NCBI GenBank assembly: GCA_015680685.1
Contig: MNCI01022611.1
Span: forward strand, 1,684,268-1,748,267
Direction of reading: 5' to 3'
Source: Gnetum montanum
Lineage: Eukaryota > Streptophyta > Gnetopsida > Gnetales > Gnetaceae
DNA length: 64,000 bases
The notes beneath the pieces are model-generated. The model worked only from the letters and a program-made list of their open reading frames with translations. It searched no databases and was not told the origin of the DNA. Below are positions 58,203 through 64,000 of the stretch, piece after piece. A program made the position numbers and the translations under genes. Within the stretch, counting starts at the first letter, position 1. Each line of letters opens with the position of its first letter.

Positions 58203-60610
58203 ATGACCCCAAAAAGAGGAGGACAAGAAGAACCTTTGCAAGGAGAAAGTGAATGCCCAAGAGGTGGTAGAGGTAGATGAGGAGAATAAGGCTCACTAGC
58301 TAAAAATGGTGAATAGAAGGCCTAATCATTTAGCATTCATTAAGAGGCTCCTACTATAGGGTAGTCAGTCTAATGAGAGGCCACAGCTCTAGTGCAAGGA
58401 CAACACCTCATATTGAAGTCATCCAATAATGTCTTGAAGTCATCCAGGAGAAATCCATGTTGACCATAGTCATCATGGAGATGAAATTTGATCCATTTAT
58501 GGCATTTTCTTCTAAGTTAATTCAAGCTTAACTCTAGGCATCACCATTATGTCACATCCTTTTAGAAAGTGGAGAATGATACCTCGGTGAGATGTACCAA
58601 TTTTGGCATAACAAAAAAGAAGACACCATAGTTAACATTGGTGGAGTCACTATATCTTTTTCAATCAAAGAAATTGTAGAGGCTCTAAATCTACCAAATG
58701 TGGGGGCCAAGTTGGCATATCTGTCCATGAGATCCTATCCAGAAATAAGAAAGTGATGGCTAAAATAGGCATACAACAAGGATAATAAGACATCCAATGA
58801 GTTGACTTTGGAAGAGAGGACCTATTTTAAGATAGGCACATACCACCTCTTTCCAAATAAAGGGCTTAACAAAATCTCAACCTACGTAGCTAGGGGAACT
58901 GCAATATTAATGGAAAAATTCAATGCTAATCTTTCCGAAATGTACTTCATGGAGATCCAAAGGTAGTTCAAAGAGAAAAAGCCAAGGAAGCCAACACTTC
59001 CATTCCCTTGCCTAATTAGGAAGCTATGTATATGTGCTAGAATCATGGGATACACCAATGATGTTCCTAGGAAAGCTCAAAATGCTTCTTTTGTTGAGTT
59101 TCTTAACCTGCATCATGAAGGAAAGACCTTGGTGAAGAACAAGAAATAGAAAAGGAGCTAGAAACAAAAAATGAAACAAAGCAAGAGCCTGAGTAGTAGC
59201 ATGAGCCACAAGTTCCACCTCCACCACCATAATATTATCAGCCTATGATGAGCCATCTACAAAGAATTGCTAAAACTCTAAGTTGGGGAAGTAGAAATGA
59301 GTCAAACCTCTTCTGAGTTATTAATGATATTGTATAGCCTAACATTTCTATGGATCCATCAAGAAGAAAAATTTCTTTACAATTAGGAGGAGAAACTGAA
59401 TGGTCTCAAAAAATATTTGGGAACGTTGTATCTTTTTAGGTAATGCTCAAAATAGTAAAAGGTGTCACATTGGTAGTCATGTAGCATCAAGATGCAACAA
59501 GTGTAGTAGAGGTGATAATAGATCATATCAAAGAATCTTTTAATGTGCCTATTGTATCCCCAATGAACCTAACTAGGACTAGAGATGCACAAATCCTTGC
59601 TAGGACTTCAATGACTCCTACGGTCCATGAGGATGTACTTGATAGATTACTACAGATGGGACAAGTAATGACAACCCTTTTTGACATCCCTAGTGATGTC
59701 ACTGTAGTGCAATCAAACCTCATCAACAAAAAAAAAAGCTAGTAATAGCTAAGACTAGGGTGGAACTTGCAGAAGTATATGTGCATCGATTGCAATAAGA
59801 GTTGGGCACCCTAAGAGCTAAAAGGTAGGACCTTGCCTAGTTTGTCACATCTAACTAGCTAGACCAATGCTAAATAGAGCAACTAAACCAATTGATTGAA
59901 TAGAATAAAGCTACTAAGTAAGAAAAAAAGAAGGTGGTCTAGAATGCTTCATCCACTGAAGCTCAAGCATATGTCCATAAGAAGGCATTACTACCACATA
60001 AGAAGAAAGCAAGTAGGTTGCTACTGATAATGCTAGGTTGACCACTATTGAGAAACAGAAGAACATTTTGGAAGAAAGTGTCCACTAATTGAAAGAACAA
60101 CTAGTGAGGTTCAACCAAGATATCACTAGATTGACTAGAGAAAATTAAACCCTCTTAATGAAGGAGGTCCATGCAATCAAGATAAGCATATGAAAAAATG
60201 AGGTTAAGAAACATGAGAAGCTAAAGGAGCACTTTTAGGACAATGTTGACATGTATAAGCAGCTTAATGAAAAATAACTTCAAATGGAAAAGGCCTACAT
60301 TAGATCCATGTTAGAGCAAAATCCTGACTGGCAACCCATCCTAGATAGTTATGCCCTAGTCCACCAAGTGGAAGTAGCATATAAAGACCTACAGATTAAA
60401 GACCTAAAGGAATACATGACATTGGCTTACCTTCGATATGACAATTTTTCCATGTTAACAGTAGGTCAACCTAGAAATGAACTAGAGCAACAAATAGTGG
60501 CTACATATGCATTATATGAAAAAGAGTTTGCAAATAGGAAAAATTCTCTACAAATCCTCCACATGGAAAACTCAAAATTGGAGATGATAAATACCCACTA
60601 CCATGGATAG
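58203..60610 (+). pseudogene. Decayed ORF of element Y2, unknown function with coiled-coil part
   Basis: The possible start at 58203 opens MTPKRGGQEEPLQGES. The readable middle part, about 58620-59090, contains VNIGGVTISFSIKEIVEALN, ERTYFKIGTYHLFPNKGLNK and IRKLCICARIMGYTND. Its layout recalls the extra ORF of Athila-type elements, but this is a weak resemblance. The last part (59900-60610) is rich in E, K, Q and L and probably coiled-coil; 60284-60610 is open for 108 codons (MEKAYIRSMLEQNPDWQPIL at its start). Numerous stops elsewhere. Confidence 0.45.
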
Positions 60611-61109
60611 AAAGATGTGCCCTCAAACTTGGCCAGGATATTAATAGATTATCATGAATTCAAAGAAAAGGCTAGGGCCTTCAAGGAGGAACAATGATAG
60701 TTTTTATCCTAGTACATGAAGGAAAACAAAATGTTTTCATAGCTTCCATGTCCATGGGATATACCAGTTCCAGCACACATCAGCTTAGTAGCTTGGATGG
60801 TACATGATCCAAGGATAGAGGAGGAAAATTTGTAGGTGCTCCTAAACCGCTACCAATTTCAAAAGCCTACTAACAAAGGGAAGTGATCGATGGAAAAGCC
60901 ACCACCTCCAGGAACTACATGAGCTTCCCCAATTTCGTGGCTTGTAATGTTGTGTCCATTTTTTTTGTCTAACACCATTATACAATGAAGAGTTAATTTG
61001 CATATTTATTTAAGTTAGTTAATAATCCCATACCTCCCTTATTTTTTATGAAGAACTTGTTCCTTATTTTTGTAACTCAAGGATGAGTTTTCATTCAATT
61101 GTGGAGGTA

Positions 61110-61994
61110 TGATTAGTTATGTTTTTGTAGCACCGTAATATTGGATATTCGATATTAGGGACACAATGTTGGGTATCCAATATTAAGGCACAACCTCTAA
61201 TGTTAGGCATCCAATATTTCCCCTTCTATGCTAGCCTATAAATACCACACATGGGTGCATAGTTGAAAGGATAGATTTTTGAATAGCTTTTAGATAGCTT
61301 TTCATAGATTTCAAGTTTTGTTAGTTTTCAGTGCATGCCCATAGTGTGCTATTAAGTGATTGTACGACATCTTTATTTGAGTGTGACATGCTTGGATGTG
61401 CTACATGATCGAAAATAAAGATTGAGATTACATTCATCATTGTAGCATTCACTTAGATTTATTATTACTTTTAGTTGTTTAATTGTTTACTATTTTCCTT
61501 ATTTAATGTTTCCATTTATTGATCTTTATTATTCCTATCATTAAGTAGAATGAGTATGACTAATCATGAGCACTTAAATATAATTACTTGATAGCCTAGT
61601 ATCGTATCATTTGGTATGCCTAATGATGTACGCTTGGTAATCCCAACGGTAGTTATGCAAAGTCCAAGGCATGTATGGATGATTAGGGATGGATACTTAT
61701 CATACAAAGGCTAGTTTAGACTTTACTTTCCATCATTAATTAGCTTAATTAATTAATCTCTTTATTATCATTAGGAGTATCTTAAGGCTAGACAACATTA
61801 ATTATTATATGCCTCACTTTGGACTAAACCATATGTGACAAAGCTACCACTAATCTAAGTGGGAAGACAACAAGCTACAATCAATACATAATGATCTAGG
61901 TGCACAACTAGTCCCATCCACAAAATTTGATTGCATCGTGTGTGAATGCTTGTGATTCGTATGGTTGGATGTAGGTGTACCTTGCTACTCATCA
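61110..61994 (+). repeat. 3' LTR of element Y2
   Basis: Starts TGATTAGTTATG and ends TACTCATCA; reverse-complement match to the solo LTR Y1 at 5149-5997. It has ATATTGGATATTCGATATT, GTTGGGTATCCAATATT and ATGTTAGGCATCCAATATT words at 61138-61218, then GCCTATAAATACC at about 61233. The second half shares ACTTGGTATGCC/GGTAATCCCA-type words with the Athila-like LTRs. Confidence 0.82.
61138..61245 (+). promoter_or_regulatory. Palindrome cluster and TATA box in LTR of Y2
   Basis: Three or more degenerate copies of a TTGGGTATCCAA-like palindrome precede CTATAAATA at 61235. Y1 carries the same array (for example TTGGGTATCTAATGTTAG on its minus strand). Same place as the GATATC cluster of the Athila-like LTRs. 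Confidence 0.5.
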
Positions 61995-64000
61995 ATATTC
62001 ATCCACATATTTTTTAATATAACAACATCAATATGATTTCTTAATTTTATGATACATCTTATCACTACCTAGATGCATCCAATACATACTTAAGTACGCC
62101 TCATCAAGTAACTTCTGTTCATCAAGTAACTTTTGTTCAACCACAACTAACCATATCCTATCATTAAATCATACCAAGCTAGAATTATTAACATAAAATA
62201 AAAAATCTATTGGAGAAATATTTGCATTATTTTCTTAAAACTAAGAACCTAAAATTTGTTAAGCATTGTAATAATCTTTCATAATAGGTAAACTAGTAAG
62301 ACTATAATGTTTCCCAACTATCCTAGTTAGTGCATTTGCAAAATTGTTACCTTTATCTAGATGATATTGCAATACGAAAAGAAAGTATTGAAACATTGAA
62401 TGATCTTACTTGTTTAATTGGTAGTTATATGCTAGGTGAAATCAAAATCTATTAGTGACTTTCCCATTGACTCTATCTCATTTTTAACTATGCTTGATCC
62501 ATAATGTATTGCAAACACATATGATTAGTCCAAAAGATAATTCATTCTTCATACATGTAATATCTTCGAATATTAAAAGTAAAGATAATGAAACCAAGCT
62601 TTATATTATATGTTGGGGATATGATCTTATTAGGTTTTACCTCTATAGAAACATAGATCACCACCTTACATGTTGCATGAGAACACAACCTAACCTTCTT
62701 CTAAATCATCTATGTATACATCATATGACTTACTAGGAACTACTAAGAGTAAGATAGGTGCCAAGATTAATTTTTTTAGACCCTCAAATGCCTTTTGAAA
62801 AGAATATAACCAAGGTAAAATGTATTCATCTCAAGAAACTTATGTAAACATACTACAATCTTAGACAAATCCTTTATAATTCTCCTATAATATTGTACTA
62901 GATATTGGAAACATATACCTTCATTCACTATGGCTAAAATGAATTAATCCTTAATCACTACTATCTTAAAAGGATCCATAGCTATACCTACTCCAAACAT
63001 CATATGATCAAGAAACTATATCTATCTTTCAAAATGCACATTTAAAAGCATGAGCATAGAAGAGTATCTTATGATCTATAAGACTCTTCTTAGGTTTTCC
63101 TTATGTTATTATTCATTCTTATGATAGACCAATATATCATTAGTGATGAAAATGATAATTGGTCTAAATAAATATGTAATATCATCAAGTGGATGAAAAA
63201 TTATGGTGCATTAGTAAGACCAAAGAACATAGCTAAAAAATTGCAATGTCTGTATCTTATCCTAAAATTTCTATTAGATACATCTTCCTCTCACACCCTA
63301 ACCTAAAAATATCTAGATTTTAAATCAAACTTAAACAACTTAGTAGCTTCTATTGGTTGACTAAAAATGGTATTGATCCTAGGTAGAGGATAACGATTTT
63401 TTACTATCACATGATTTAATAATATATAATTAATACATAACCTTATAATGCCATTTTTATTCTTCATAAACATCACTAGTGCATATTAAAATGAAAAATT
63501 TGATTGAATTGTAGCTTTTTTTAATAGCTTATGAATCTATACTCTAAGCTCTATCAACTCCATCAAAGATATCTTGTGAGATTCCCTGGAGATTGGTTGA
63601 ATTACAAGCTTGAGGGTAATCTTAATTTTAATATCTATGTAAGGAGACATTGTAGGAATATCTTTTCCAAATACATTTTAGAACTCTTGAATCATTGGAA
63701 TCTAATCTATCTTCTACTTATAAACTTTGTAAATCAAGATAATGTAACAACTATAATAATTCCTATGAAATAACTAGAACTTCTTGGTTATCACTAGGTT
63801 TACCATAATCTATTTGTTGTTGGGATTATAACATCTTTTTCACTTATGAAAATAAGTATGAGAGTCTTTCAATTACAATCCAAACATCCATCATACTTAC
63901 CCAACTAGTCCATCCCAGGAAGCACATCATACTTTCCAAGTCTCATTACCATCAAATCACTCTACTACTTGTTACCTTTTATCACTACCTTAATTAAATG
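61995..64000 (-). pseudogene. Second minus-strand gypsy pol (G2): integrase start, RNase H, RT, protease; runs off the window
   Basis: On the minus strand, starting at the right edge, the protease end reads GKYDVLPGMD and KYDGCLDCN at about 63850-63930. RT follows with FDLKSRYFRVRV, RIRYRHCNFLAMFFGLTNAP and FITNDILVYHKNEE at about 63110-63350; FITND stands where FIDD is expected. RNase H lies within about 62.5-63.0 kb but is hard to read. At 61995-62110, EAYLSMYWMHLGSDKMYHKI corresponds to the HPGSTKMYxDLK step of the integrase zinc region. The LTR of Y2 interrupts it there. Chromovirus-like; many stops and shifts. Confidence 0.75.

Larger units (their letters stand above)
58191..61994 (+). 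mobile_element. Element Y2: 3' part of an Athila-related LTR element
   Basis: The right end is an LTR (61110-61994) preceded by ACTCAAGGATGAGTTTTCAT and GTGGAGGTA, the same pre-LTR block as in the Athila-like elements (ACTCGAGGACGAGTTTTCAT, ATGGGGGTA). Upstream is about 2.9 kb with a long decayed frame. No gag, protease or RT is seen, and the 5' LTR is not found, so the left limit is approximate. It sits in integrase of the minus-strand gypsy G2; ATATT at 61995-61999 would be one half of the target duplication. Confidence 0.65.

Overview
This window looks like intergenic DNA from a large-genome seed plant, possibly a gymnosperm; that last step is inference from the age and density of the repeats. 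I find no intact host gene, tRNA, rRNA or CRISPR array. Almost everything recognisable is LTR-retrotransposon DNA of plant lineages: chromovirus-like Ty3/gypsy, Athila-like and Tat-like Ty3/gypsy, and Ty1/copia. There is also one LINE fragment. All copies are decayed by stops, frameshifts and C-to-T/G-to-A changes at CpG-like sites.

The backbone, from about 2.47 to 48.84 kb, is one minus-strand chromovirus-like element, called G here. Its 3' LTR lies at 2466-4070, the pol tail at 4082-4441, integrase to gag at 37.1-40.9 kb, the primer binding site at 40.91 kb, and the 5' LTR at 40.92-48.84 kb. Later elements interrupt it. An Athila-like element ends at 2465 inside the 3' LTR. A non-coding LTR element, X (4442-16521), and a very large Tat-like element, B (about 16.5-37.1 kb), occupy pol. 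A copia element (41394-46682, target duplication TGTAC) sits in the 5' LTR.

Second-level insertions are also visible. A nearly complete Athila-like gag-protease element (7041-14139, target duplication ATTAT) and a solo LTR called Y1 (5149-5997) lie inside X. Two solo LTRs of one family, S1 (18541-19637) and S2 (32805-33955), lie one in each LTR of B. X and B each carry two LTR copies, so for Y1, S1 and S2 the other copy shows the uninterrupted site.

Element B stands out. Its terminal repeats are about 5.8 kb without the S insertions. Each carries a long coding-like frame upstream of a TATA box, and the internal pol has an extra RNase H between protease and reverse transcriptase.

From 48.8 to 64 kb come a truncated minus-strand LTR element (E), a more GC-rich stretch of unknown nature (50.6-52.1 kb), a LINE fragment (52.2-53.5 kb), an S-like palindrome array (53.5-53.9 kb), about 4.3 kb of AT-rich DNA I cannot classify, the 3' part of an Athila-related element (Y2, to 61994), and a second minus-strand gypsy pol (G2) that runs off the end.

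Three LTR families (Athila-like, Y and S) share one promoter layout: several copies of a short palindrome just upstream of a TATA box. In S the copies look like products of CpG decay of a single palindrome.
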